DNA from: Bacteroidales bacterium
Lineage (GTDB): Bacteria; Bacteroidota; Bacteroidia; Bacteroidales; Bacteroidaceae
Direction of reading: 5' to 3'
Assembly: GCA_004552195.1 (NCBI GenBank)
Contig: SFPC01000013.1
Span: 1-30,982, forward strand
DNA: 30,982 nt
A program made the position numbers and the translations under genes. This document shows, piece by piece, positions 1 to 7,193 of the stretch. The notes beneath the pieces are model-generated. The model saw only the letters and a program-made list of their open reading frames with translations. It ran no database searches and was not told the origin of the DNA. How positions within the stretch are numbered: the stretch's first letter is position 1; the number at the start of each line of letters is the position of its first letter.

Positions 1-3
1 TTG

Positions 4-78
4 TCGGGGCGACGGGATTCGAACCCACGACCCCCTGCTCCCAAAGCAGGTGCGCTAACCGGACTGCGCTACGCCCCG
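4..78 (-). tRNA. tRNA-Pro, anticodon TGG
   Basis: Read on the minus strand, this folds as a full cloverleaf. The 7-bp acceptor stem pairs CGGGGCG (78-72) with CGCCCCG (11-5), and the T arm contains GGTTCGAATCC. The anticodon stem CCTGC/GCAGG encloses the loop TTTGGGA, giving anticodon TGG (proline, CCN codons). The discriminator base is A. The 3' CCA is not encoded, since the next bases read CAA. Confidence 0.95.
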
Positions 79-108
79 ATACATAACTCGCCTTACGCAA
101 AAGACGTG

Positions 109-116
109 CAAAAATA
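109..116 (-). promoter_or_regulatory. possible -7 box for the tRNA gene
   Basis: The minus strand reads TATTTTTG about 30 bases upstream of the tRNA 5' end, which fits the Bacteroidetes -7 form TAnnTTTG. I see no convincing TTTG about 20 bases further upstream, so the call rests on one box and its position. Confidence 0.35.
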
Positions 117-348
117 AGTATTAAAATCGAAAAGCCGCTATGTTGCGACAAAAAATCGTTCATTCTTTTGATGATTACCGGTTTTCAGCGGCCTAAGTTG
201 TTGGCGGTGTTTCCCAAAACGGGCAATAGGAACAACAAAGCGCCGCTTCCTTGTTCAAATAGATTGTGCCCAATCACCCGAATTGTTCTCCTTTTCTTCT
301 TTAAGAGTAAAAAAATTGGACAAATTAGTTTTTTGTAAAAAATATAGC

Positions 349-356
349 TACTTTTG
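349..356 (+). promoter_or_regulatory. possible -7 box upstream of the coiled-coil gene
   Basis: TACTTTTG matches the Bacteroidetes -7 consensus TAnnTTTG. A TTTG lies at 332-335 but only 13 bases away, where 19-21 is usual, so the -33 part is poor. A transcript starting a few bases downstream would exclude upstream in-frame starts and favour the ATG at 397. Confidence 0.45.
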
Positions 357-396
357 CCCGATGTGTAGCGTAAAACATAAAACTACACTTTCCCGA

Positions 397-831
397 ATGA
401 AACAGACAGACAGCACACAGGACAACTCTACAGCCCGGAAGCGGAGCCGCATGTTACAACTGCTGACGCAATGCGTCAAACGTTTGGCATGGTTGGGTGT
501 CTGGATGTTGTTTACCCTGCCACTCCACGCTCAGAGCCGCGACGCAGACATCAAGCAGGCACAGGCTTACCAACGCGAAGCTGAATACTACACACGCAGG
601 GCACTGAACTATGAACGGGAAGCCGACTACTATAACCGACAGGCACAAAACCACTTGCGGGAAGCGGCATACTACACCAAAAAGAATAAATTCAACCAAG
701 CTAAATACGAACAACAAAAAGCCAAACGAGCCACAGAAAGATCAGAATACTATGACCGAAAAGCAAGGACAGCACGCAATCAGGCGCAAAGTCTTTTAAA
801 AAAAGCAGAACGAGCTTTAAGAAAACGGTGA
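397..831 (+). CDS. small exported coiled-coil protein with 14-residue repeats
   Basis: I do not recognise a named family. From the ATG at 397 the protein has 144 residues. A hydrophobic stretch (WLGVWMLFTLPLHAQ) looks like a signal peptide ending at LHAQ, so the mature part should be periplasmic or outer-membrane associated. A second ATG at 451 would give a more typical short n-region and is an alternative start. The mature part is almost all charged and aromatic helix: three consecutive 14-residue units share the pattern Y-x-R-E-A-x-Y-Y (YQREAEYY, YEREADYY, HLREAAYY), followed by a Lys/Arg-rich tail. Two heptads per unit suggest a coiled coil. The open frame extends upstream to 283, but that part crosses the likely promoter and looks untranslated. 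The next gene begins 24 bases downstream on the same strand, so the two may be cotranscribed. The role is unknown. Confidence 0.7.
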   Translation: MKQTDSTQDNSTARKRSRMLQLLTQCVKRLAWLGVWMLFTLPLHAQSRDADIKQAQAYQREAEYYTRRALNYEREADYYNRQAQNHLREAAYYTKKNKFNQAKYEQQKAKRATERSEYYDRKARTARNQAQSLLKKAERALRKR

Positions 832-855
832 AAACGGCTTTTACACATTATCTTT

Positions 856-1359
856 ATGAGCATTCTAAGAACTATATGGATTCAATGCCAGGTATGGCTG
901 GGCATAGCTATTGACATCTCTGTCAACAGCTCCGGGTCGTCGGCTCTTTTGAGCAACCTCAGCAACAACTGTTTCTGCTTCGACGGGGTGGAATGTGCCA
1001 GTATGGAGGGTTTTCTGCAATCGCTCAAACAACAGGACAAGGAGAAGCAACGTCACCTTTGCAGCCTGAAAGGCAGAGAGGCCAGAAGCATGGCCTCACA
1101 CCGATGGCGCAAAAGTCAGATTGTGTGGTGGAAAGGACGAGTGGTTGACCGCCAATGCTCGGACTACATCCACTTGGTGCGACACGCCTACGAAGCCATG
1201 TTCAAACAGAGCGAGCCCTTCCGGAATGCACTCATGGCCACAGGCAAGAAAAGACTCTATTGCTCGCGGGCATCGCGCAACTCTTTTGAGACCATCCTCA
1301 CCGAACAGGAATTTTGCCGCATCCTGACCGGGCTACGCCGGGAAGCGCAACAGGAATAG
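856..1359 (+). CDS. NADAR-like (DUF1768-type) protein
   Basis: This 167-residue cytoplasmic protein has the order of motifs I associate with the NADAR fold. Near the N-terminus are ALLSNLSNNCFCFDGVECAS and MEGFLQSLK, then a central Y-x-x-L-x-x-A-Y stretch, FRNALMATGKKRLYCSRASR, and a terminal LTEQEFCRILTGLR. Characterised NADAR proteins are N-glycosidases: plant and bacterial riboflavin-pathway versions cleave a pathway intermediate, and others remove ADP-ribose from guanine in DNA. No DarT-type ADP-ribosyltransferase and no riboflavin gene lies nearby, so the substrate cannot be told from context. The first 20 or so residues (MSILRTIWIQCQ) look unlike the rest, and a later start is possible. 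The 84-bp repeat array follows it. Family assignment is by motif reading only. Confidence 0.6.
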   Translation: MSILRTIWIQCQVWLGIAIDISVNSSGSSALLSNLSNNCFCFDGVECASMEGFLQSLKQQDKEKQRHLCSLKGREARSMASHRWRKSQIVWWKGRVVDRQCSDYIHLVRHAYEAMFKQSEPFRNALMATGKKRLYCSRASRNSFETILTEQEFCRILTGLRREAQQE

Positions 1360-1421
1360 CTTGACCCAAATGCCATTTTACCCCTCCCGATGCGAAAAAC
1401 CAAGCTGTGAACTGAGAGAAC

Positions 1422-1755
1422 GACAACAAGGGACAACAAATAACAACTTTCCATCCACAAAAAAGTTGTCACATGTTGTCTAAGTTGTCGTCTTTTATTT
1501 CCTACGACAACAGCAGACAACAAATAACAACTTTCCATCCACAAAAGAGTGGTCACATGTTGTCTAAGTTGTCGTCTTTGCTTTCCTACGACAACAGCAG
1601 ACAACAAATAACAACTTTCCATCCACAAAAGAGTGGTCACATGTTGTCTAAGTTGTCGTCTTTTATTTCCTACGACAACAGCAGACAACAAATAACAACT
1701 TGCTATCCGCAAAAGAGTTGTCACATGTTGTTCTAGTTGTCGTCTTATATTTACA
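1422..1755. repeat. four tandem 84-bp palindromic repeats (GACAAC/GTTGTC array)
   Basis: Units start at 1422, 1506, 1590 and 1674, exactly 84 bases apart. Each begins with GACAAC-type hexamers spaced 10 bases (offsets 0, 10, 20) and ends with the complementary GTTGTC at offsets near 43, 53 and 62, so each unit is one large imperfect inverted repeat. GACAACA pairs with TGTTGTC, and GACAAC with the outer GTTGTC. The apex varies: copies 2 and 3 can pair CCAC with GTGG, while copies 1 and 4 pair an ACAACT arm with AGTTGT. The rest of the 606-base gap (1360-1965) holds no gene that I can see. The citrate lyase promoter lies at its right end. Because 84 is a multiple of three, repetitive open frames run through both strands. 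Confidence 0.95.
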
Positions 1756-1848
1756 AATCCACGACCCCGAAAACCACCTCGCCGAAGAGGCAGAAAACAT
1801 CCCTAAAAACCTTTGTTGAAAGGAGAATTAAAAAAAAGCACACTTTAA

Positions 1849-1879
1849 TTTGGTGTGTGCAAAAAAAGGCATAGTTTTG
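1849..1879 (+). promoter_or_regulatory. Bacteroidetes-type promoter of the citrate lyase operon
   Basis: TTTG at 1849-1852 is followed after exactly 19 bases by TAGTTTTG at 1872-1879, a textbook -33/-7 pair for the Bacteroidetes primary sigma factor. Transcription should start a few bases after 1879, leaving a leader of about 80 bases before the citD ATG at 1966. No inverted repeat obviously overlaps the boxes. Confidence 0.8.
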
Positions 1880-1965
1880 CCACGGTGTCGAAGCAAAGCA
1901 CACACGCTGCGCCGCGCCTCAACCAAAGTAAACCTTACATCCTCTACCTGAAAACTATTCACAGC

Positions 1966-2247
1966 ATGACCGTGAAGCAAGCACAAGCCGGCACCTTGGA
2001 ATCCGGCGACATCTTCATCCAAATCTTCCCTGCCGAAACGGAAGGCATCGACATCACGCTCGATAGCACCGTGGCCTACCAGTTTGGCGAACAAATCAAA
2101 CGTGTCATCGCCGAAACGGCTCACAGCCTCGGCCTTAACGACGCCCGCATCGAGGCCATTGACAAAGGCGCACTCGACTGCACCGTACGGGCCCGCACCG
2201 CCGCCGCCATCGAACGCGCCACAGGGCACAGCCTCTTTGAAGGCTAA
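1966..2247 (+). CDS. citD: citrate lyase acyl carrier protein (gamma subunit)
   Basis: CitD carries the 2'-(5''-phosphoribosyl)-3'-dephospho-CoA group on a serine and shuttles acetyl and citryl groups between CitF and CitE. The 93-residue product begins with the family pattern A-G-T-x-E-S-G-D; the attachment serine is residue 13. It continues with a typical QFGEQIKRV segment and ends with EAIDKGALDCTVRAR, also diagnostic. The open frame runs upstream to 1855, but the promoter at 1849-1879 sits there, and homologues begin at about this ATG. It is the first gene of citD-citE-citF-citX-citCG, all on one strand with short gaps. The upstream 37 codons are judged untranslated leader. Confidence 0.93.
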   Translation: MTVKQAQAGTLESGDIFIQIFPAETEGIDITLDSTVAYQFGEQIKRVIAETAHSLGLNDARIEAIDKGALDCTVRARTAAAIERATGHSLFEG

Positions 2248-2313
2248 GGCCGAAGACAAACAAAAGAAATCCTTTTTCTTCATTTCTGCACCTACCTTAA
2301 ACCTACCTGAAAA

Positions 2314-3201
2314 ATGCAGCGACTCAGAAGAACCATGATGTTCGTGCCGGGCAACAATCCCGGCATGATGGCCGATGCGCACATCTACGGACCCGACTCC
2401 ATCATGCTCGACCTGGAGGACTCCGTGACGCTGGCCGAAAAAGACGCTGCCCGCCTGCTCGTGTACCATGCGCTGCAAAGCGTGGACTATGGCAACACCG
2501 AGATGGTGGTGCGCATCAACCCCCTCAACACGCCCTTCGGACGAAAGGACATCGAAGCCGTGGTACGCGCCGGGGTTCACGTCATCCGTATGCCCAAAAC
2601 CGAAACGGCCGATGAGGTGCGCGAGGTGGAGGCCGAAATTCTCCGCGTGGAGCAAAGACTGGGCTGCGTGGGACGCACCCAGATTATGGCGGCCATCGAA
2701 AGCGCGCTCGGGGTGGTCAACGCCTACGACATCGCCACTGCCTCTACCCGCATGATGGGCATCGCACTCGGCGCGGAGGATTACTGCGCCAACCTCAAAA
2801 CGCAACGAACGCCCTCGGGCAACGAACTGCAGCTGGCACGACAGACCATCGTGGTGGCAGCACGCGCAGCGGGCATCGACGCGCTCGACACAGTCTACTC
2901 CAACCTCAACGATATGGACACTTTCCGCGCCGAAGTGGAGTATATCAAATCGCTCGGCTTCGACGGCAAGTCTATCATCAACCCCCGGCAGATTGAAGTG
3001 GTCAACGAGGTGTTCGCGCCCAAGGAGAAGGACATCGCCAAGGCTCGCACCATCCTCGCGGCCATCAAGGAAGCGGAGGCAAGAGGCTCGGGCGTGGTGT
3101 CGGTGAACGGGAAAATGGTGGACAAGCCTGTGGTCATCAGGGCTCAGCGCACCATCGACCTGGCCATCGCCTCGGGCATCATCGACGAAACGGATATCTG
3201 A
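2314..3201 (+). CDS. citE: citrate lyase beta subunit (citryl-ACP lyase)
   Basis: CitE cleaves citryl-ACP to oxaloacetate and acetyl-ACP in the cytoplasmic CitDEF complex. The 295-residue length is normal for the family. Visible motifs are the N-terminal RRTMMFVPGNNPGM, DLEDSV at residues 33-38 (metal-binding region of the HpcH/CitE fold), RMPKTE, and the GAEDYCANL stretch. The C-terminal part has GFDGKSIINPRQI, also typical. The gene begins 66 bases after citD and ends 32 bases before citF. Strong assignment. Confidence 0.95.
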   Translation: MQRLRRTMMFVPGNNPGMMADAHIYGPDSIMLDLEDSVTLAEKDAARLLVYHALQSVDYGNTEMVVRINPLNTPFGRKDIEAVVRAGVHVIRMPKTETADEVREVEAEILRVEQRLGCVGRTQIMAAIESALGVVNAYDIATASTRMMGIALGAEDYCANLKTQRTPSGNELQLARQTIVVAARAAGIDALDTVYSNLNDMDTFRAEVEYIKSLGFDGKSIINPRQIEVVNEVFAPKEKDIAKARTILAAIKEAEARGSGVVSVNGKMVDKPVVIRAQRTIDLAIASGIIDETDI

Positions 3202-3233
3202 CGAAAGATTGTGCTTACGTAAACCGGAACAAG

Positions 3234-4775
3234 ATGAACACACGACAAGAAAGGGCTACCGACTTGGAACAAGTGGCCCAACAACTACATAAAACGGTGT
3301 GCCGGCCGGAGAACCTGCCGGAAAAGAACACGACACCGCGCGCCGAGCTGCAGGCGCAAAGCAGCAAACTCACTTCTCTGGAGGATGCCATACGCCAATC
3401 CGGACTCCGCGACGGCATGACCATCTCCTTCCACCACCACTTTCGCGGTGGCGACAAGGTGGTGAACCTCGTGGTGGACAAGCTGGCCGAGATGGGTTTC
3501 AAGAACCTTCACCTGGCGGCTTCGAGCTTGAGCGATGTGCACGAACCGCTCATCGGACATATCCGTCAAGGGGTTATCAGCCGCATCTCCACCTCGGGCC
3601 TGCGCGGCGAACTGGCCCGCGCCATCTCCATGGGGATCATGGAGGAACCGGTCGTATTCCGCAGCCACGGGGCGCGGGGCGATGCCATCGCACGGGGCGA
3701 GCTGCACATCGATGTGGCGTTTCTCGGCGCTTCTTCCGCCGACCCTCTGGGCAACGCCTGCGGCTATTCGCGCTCGCCCAACGCCAAGAGTATCTGCGGC
3801 TCGCTGGGCTACGCCCTGCCCGACGCGCAATATGCCGACAAGGTGGTTATCCTCACCGACGACCTCGTGCCCTACCCCAATACGCCCAACGCCATTTCGG
3901 AACACAACGTGGACTTCGTCGTGGAGGTGGACTCCGTGGGCGACTCGTCGAAAATTTCCTCCGGAGCCATCCGCGACACGAAGAACCCGCGCGATATCCT
4001 GCTGGCCAAGCAGGCGGCCAAGGTTATCGTCGCCAGCGGATATTTCAAAAACGGCTTCTCCATCCAGACGGGCAGCGGCGGTGCCTCATTGGCCGCCGTG
4101 AAATACCTACGTTCCTCCATGCTGGAGGCCGGCGTGAAGGCTTCGTTCGCTTTGGGCGGCATCACGGCCCACATGGTGAAGCTCCACGAAGAGGGGCTCA
4201 TCGAACGGCTCGTCGACGTGCAGTCGTTCGACAAAGTGGCGGCAGAGTCGCTCAAGACGGACGCCATGCACAAGGAGGTGTCGGCCTGCGAATATGCCGG
4301 ACCGAACGAGCCGGGCTCGGCCACGCACTACTTGGACATTGTTATCCTCTCTGCACTCGAAGCGGACGTGAACTTCAACGTGAATGTGCTCGTCGGTTCC
4401 GACGGCATCATACGCGGAGCGGTGGGAGGCCACCCCGACACGGCGGCGGACTCGGCGCTCTCCATCATTGTCTGCCCCTTGCTGCGCGGACGCATCCCCT
4501 GCGTGGTCGACGAGGTGACGACGCTCATCACGCCGGGACGCTCGGTGGATGTCATCGTGACGGAATACGGCATTGCGGTGAACCCGCTGCGACCGGAACT
4601 GGCGGAGCGACTCAAGGAGGCGAAGCTGAACGTGGTGGATATCCACTGGCTGCGCGACAAGGCGCTCTCTATCATCGGCCAACCGGATCCGCTGCCTTTC
4701 GGCCCGAAGACGGTGGGCGTGGTGCTGGCACGCGACGGTTCGGTGCTGGATGTCATCAAGGAAATCAAGCCGTAG
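3234..4775 (+). CDS. citF: citrate lyase alpha subunit (citrate:acetyl-ACP transferase)
   Basis: CitF exchanges acetyl for citrate on the CitD prosthetic group, the first half of citrate cleavage. The 513-residue product matches the normal length. It carries the SFHHHFRGGD stretch near residue 66, a GxGGxS-type loop (TGSGGASLA) and SHGARGDAIARGELHIDVAFLG in the middle. The C-terminal half has the family patterns NVLVGSDGIIRGAVGGHPD and TEYGIAVNP. The first 45 residues are less conserved; the ATG at 3234 follows citE by 32 bases. citX starts 6 bases after the stop. Confidence 0.95.
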   Translation: MNTRQERATDLEQVAQQLHKTVCRPENLPEKNTTPRAELQAQSSKLTSLEDAIRQSGLRDGMTISFHHHFRGGDKVVNLVVDKLAEMGFKNLHLAASSLSDVHEPLIGHIRQGVISRISTSGLRGELARAISMGIMEEPVVFRSHGARGDAIARGELHIDVAFLGASSADPLGNACGYSRSPNAKSICGSLGYALPDAQYADKVVILTDDLVPYPNTPNAISEHNVDFVVEVDSVGDSSKISSGAIRDTKNPRDILLAKQAAKVIVASGYFKNGFSIQTGSGGASLAAVKYLRSSMLEAGVKASFALGGITAHMVKLHEEGLIERLVDVQSFDKVAAESLKTDAMHKEVSACEYAGPNEPGSATHYLDIVILSALEADVNFNVNVLVGSDGIIRGAVGGHPDTAADSALSIIVCPLLRGRIPCVVDEVTTLITPGRSVDVIVTEYGIAVNPLRPELAERLKEAKLNVVDIHWLRDKALSIIGQPDPLPFGPKTVGVVLARDGSVLDVIKEIKP

Positions 4776-4781
4776 CCCCGT

Positions 4782-5282
4782 ATGTCCTCTCTCGCAGAAA
4801 TCCTCGCCGCACGCGATGCACGCCGCAGCCGGCAACTCGAACTGCTGGCGGAGTATCCGGGAAAGGCACTGGTGGTGCTCACCGTGGTGCTGCCGGGCAG
4901 CGTGAAGCGCAACGCGCAGTCGCTGCTCATTGCCCGCGAGGCGTGGCGCGCGCTCGACGAGTGTTTTGCCCGGCTCACGCTCCACGCCGAACAGCACGAC
5001 CTCGACACGGGGTTCGAGGGCTACCGCGTGGTGGACCTCGAACCGCGTGCGGCGAAGCTCCTTACCCTGCAGATGGAGGACGAGCATCCGCTGGGCCGGC
5101 TCTTCGACCTCGACGTGGTGTTGCCGGGGGGCATCCCGCTAAGCCGCGAGGCCATGGGCCGACCTCCCCGACGCTGTATGCTCTGCAACGAAGCGGCACG
5201 ATTTTGTATGCGCAACCATACGCACTCGCTCAATGACTTGCTCGCACACATTGACCGAATGATTGCTGACTATGTGGGCTGA
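4782..5282 (+). CDS. citX: apo-citrate lyase phosphoribosyl-dephospho-CoA transferase
   Basis: CitX moves the triphosphoribosyl-dephospho-CoA precursor made by CitG onto the serine of CitD, giving holo-citrate lyase. The 166-residue product shows the family signatures DEHPLGRLFDLDVVLPGG and PPRRCMLCNEAARFC, with the paired cysteines of the C-terminal part. The start lies only 6 bases after citF, and its end overlaps the citCG start by 11 bases, which suggests translational coupling. In some bacteria CitX is fused to CitG; here it stands alone and CitG is fused to CitC instead. Confidence 0.93.
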   Translation: MSSLAEILAARDARRSRQLELLAEYPGKALVVLTVVLPGSVKRNAQSLLIAREAWRALDECFARLTLHAEQHDLDTGFEGYRVVDLEPRAAKLLTLQMEDEHPLGRLFDLDVVLPGGIPLSREAMGRPPRRCMLCNEAARFCMRNHTHSLNDLLAHIDRMIADYVG

Positions 5283-7095
5283 CTCCTATCCCTACTCCTA
5301 CGACGACGCGGCGGCCACGCTCAGTCTCCGCAGCATACCCCTCTCCTCGCCCTGGTGCCGGCGACAGGCGGAAAGTTTCCTGCTGGCGCAAGGGTTGCAG
5401 ATGCCACGCTTAGACTACATGGCCGGCATCTTCGACGACGACGACCGCCTGCTGGCATGCGGCGGGTTGGACGGAACGACCATCAAGGGGCTGGCGGTAT
5501 GTGCCGAGGCGCGCCACCTGAACCTGGCGGCGAAAATCGTGACGCACCTGAGGGCTTATGCCTTGGAGGAGAGATGCCGGGATGTCACGGTCTTCACCCG
5601 CCCGCAGAACATCCCGCTGTTCCGCAGCATGGGGTTCTTCCTGATAGGCCAGAGCGAGGGAGCGGCTCTCCTCGAAACGGACCGCCTGGCCCTGGACCGT
5701 TACCTCGGCCACCTGCGTTCGCTGCGACCGGAGCAGGGTACGTGCGGTGTCATCGTGATGAACGCGAACCCGCTCACCAAGGGGCATCTTTACCTCATTG
5801 ACCAAGCGAGCCGCCGGTGCGACAGACTGGTAGTCATCCCCGTGGCGGACAATCCGCTCACGCTATTTTCCTACAAGGAACGGCGCGCCATGCTGGCAGA
5901 GGCGGTAGCACAATTGCCCAACGTGGTGCTGGCCGAAGCCAGCCTCTACACGGTTTCGCGCGCCACCTTTCCCACCTATTTTATCAAAGAAAAGAGCCGA
6001 CGCTCGTTGGCACACATCGAATTGGACCTGAACATTTTCACCCGACACATTGCCCCTGCGCTGCAGGCCTCCCTCCGCTTTGTGGGAACGGAGCCTGCGG
6101 ACGAACTGACGGCGGAGTACAACGCCGCGATGCATCGGCTGTTGCCGCCGGCGGGCATTGAGGTGGTGGAGCTGGAAAGGATGACGCTGCCGGCCCACGG
6201 TTCGCCGTCCGCTGCCGCCGAAGCGGCTCCGGTATCGGCCAGTTCGCTGCGCCGCGCGCTGCAAGAGGGACGCACCTGGCAGGCTTTGCAACTGGCAGCC
6301 CCGCAGGCGGTGCCTTATGTGCTGGCCCACGCGGCGACCATCGCGCTGCGCACCGAGCTGGACCTGACCCCGAAACCGGGACTGGTGGACCTTCGGGGAG
6401 CGGGCGCGCACCGCGACATGGACCACGCACTGATGGCGCGCAGCATCGACGCACTGCGCCCCACACTCCTGGCAGTGGCCCGCGCGGGGTGGCAGGAGGA
6501 AATGCCGCAGTGCCGCACGCTGATGGCCATCGGACTGGCGGGCGAGGAGGAGATGCTCCGCGCCACAGGAGGGGTGAACACGCATCGGGGTGCCCTCTTC
6601 GCGCTCGGTCTGGCGGTGGCGGCCTCGGCTCATCTGCTGCGCAAACACGGCCGAGTGGAGCCCTCCGCGCTGCAACAGGCCATCCGGCTGCTCGCGGCGG
6701 ACTTCAAGCAACCACCGGCCACCCACGGCGCGCTGGTACGCTCGCAGTATAAAGTGGGGGGCGCACTGGGCAACGCGCTGGGCGGCTATGCCGCGCTATT
6801 CAGTGACTGGTTGCCTTTCCTGAAACGCCATGCCGACGACCCTCACGGGCTTCACCGCCTGCTGCTCCGCATTATTTCCACCCTCGACGACACCAATATG
6901 CTCCACCGAGCCGGAGCGGAACGGGCTGCCCGGGCCCGCGAAGAAGCGGCCCGCGTGGCACAGGATTTTTCGCCTGATGCGCTCGAAACGCTCTGCCGCT
7001 CCTTCACTGCACAAAACCTTTCGCCCGGCGGAGCGGCGGACATGCTTTCACTCACCATTTATATCAAAGGGATAATTCCCAGCCCCAAATTTTGA
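5272..7095 (+). CDS. citCG: fused citrate lyase ligase and triphosphoribosyl-dephospho-CoA synthase (CitC-CitG)
   Basis: One 607-residue chain carries two activating enzymes. The N-terminal part has a GNAT-like domain (about 1-135), then a nucleotidyltransferase domain with NANPLTKGH from residue 164 and an SASSLRR motif near 322. This is CitC, which acetylates the CitD prosthetic group with ATP and acetate. From about residue 350 the sequence becomes CitG, with ELDLTPKPGLVDLRGAGAHR starting near 362 and TGGVNTHRGALFALG near 432. CitG makes the prosthetic-group precursor from ATP and dephospho-CoA. There is no stop or frameshift between the halves, and both keep their motifs. I chose the ATG at 5272, inside the citX end, over an upstream TTG at 5263. 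The stop overlaps the -33 box of the next promoter. Confidence 0.9.
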   Translation: MWADSYPYSYDDAAATLSLRSIPLSSPWCRRQAESFLLAQGLQMPRLDYMAGIFDDDDRLLACGGLDGTTIKGLAVCAEARHLNLAAKIVTHLRAYALEERCRDVTVFTRPQNIPLFRSMGFFLIGQSEGAALLETDRLALDRYLGHLRSLRPEQGTCGVIVMNANPLTKGHLYLIDQASRRCDRLVVIPVADNPLTLFSYKERRAMLAEAVAQLPNVVLAEASLYTVSRATFPTYFIKEKSRRSLAHIELDLNIFTRHIAPALQASLRFVGTEPADELTAEYNAAMHRLLPPAGIEVVELERMTLPAHGSPSAAAEAAPVSASSLRRALQEGRTWQALQLAAPQAVPYVLAHAATIALRTELDLTPKPGLVDLRGAGAHRDMDHALMARSIDALRPTLLAVARAGWQEEMPQCRTLMAIGLAGEEEMLRATGGVNTHRGALFALGLAVAASAHLLRKHGRVEPSALQQAIRLLAADFKQPPATHGALVRSQYKVGGALGNALGGYAALFSDWLPFLKRHADDPHGLHRLLLRIISTLDDTNMLHRAGAERAARAREEAARVAQDFSPDALETLCRSFTAQNLSPGGAADMLSLTIYIKGIIPSPKF

Positions 7096-7122
7096 CCATT
7101 TGCTCGCAACGACCTACTTTTG
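7091..7122 (+). promoter_or_regulatory. Bacteroidetes-type promoter for the hydratase-isocitrate dehydrogenase pair
   Basis: TTTG at 7091-7094 lies 20 bases before TACTTTTG at 7115-7122. The -33 box overlaps the citCG stop codon, so the promoter is packed into the gene end. It leaves a leader of about 65 bases before the ATG at 7194. I see no terminator between citCG and this point, so read-through from the citrate lyase operon is also possible. Confidence 0.75.
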
Positions 7123-7193
7123 TGGACATTTTTCACAAAAACAGGGATTGCAAAACGACATATCCCCTCTACAACCTAACAAACTATCGCGTT

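Larger units (their letters stand above)
79..396. other. intergenic region without a recognisable gene
   Basis: The gap between the tRNA and the first protein gene is moderately AT-rich. It holds the possible tRNA promoter (109-116) and a possible promoter for the next gene (349-356). I see no convincing reading frame, conserved RNA or long repeat in it. Confidence 0.6.

Noticed and set aside
1473..1736. Protein of 28-residue repeats encoded by the 84-bp array (plus strand, with a similar frame on the minus strand)
   Set aside because: The frames stay open on both strands only because 84 is divisible by three; both simply mirror the palindromic DNA, and neither has a convincing start context or known fold.
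1422..1755. CRISPR array
   Set aside because: The 84-bp units are contiguous and nearly identical throughout; there are no unique spacers and no cas genes.
1422..1755. Replication origin with DnaA boxes
   Set aside because: Each unit has a CATCCACA-like word but none matches TTATCCACA fully, and no dnaA, dnaN or other origin-linked gene is nearby.
3299..5236. 645-codon open frame overlapping citF and citX in another frame
   Set aside because: Arg/Gly/Pro-rich, no domain; citF and citX fully explain the region.
7092..7193. Longer N-terminus of the hydratase starting at 7092
   Set aside because: This part covers the -7 box and the leader and does not look like aconitase sequence; the ATG at 7194 begins the conserved protein.
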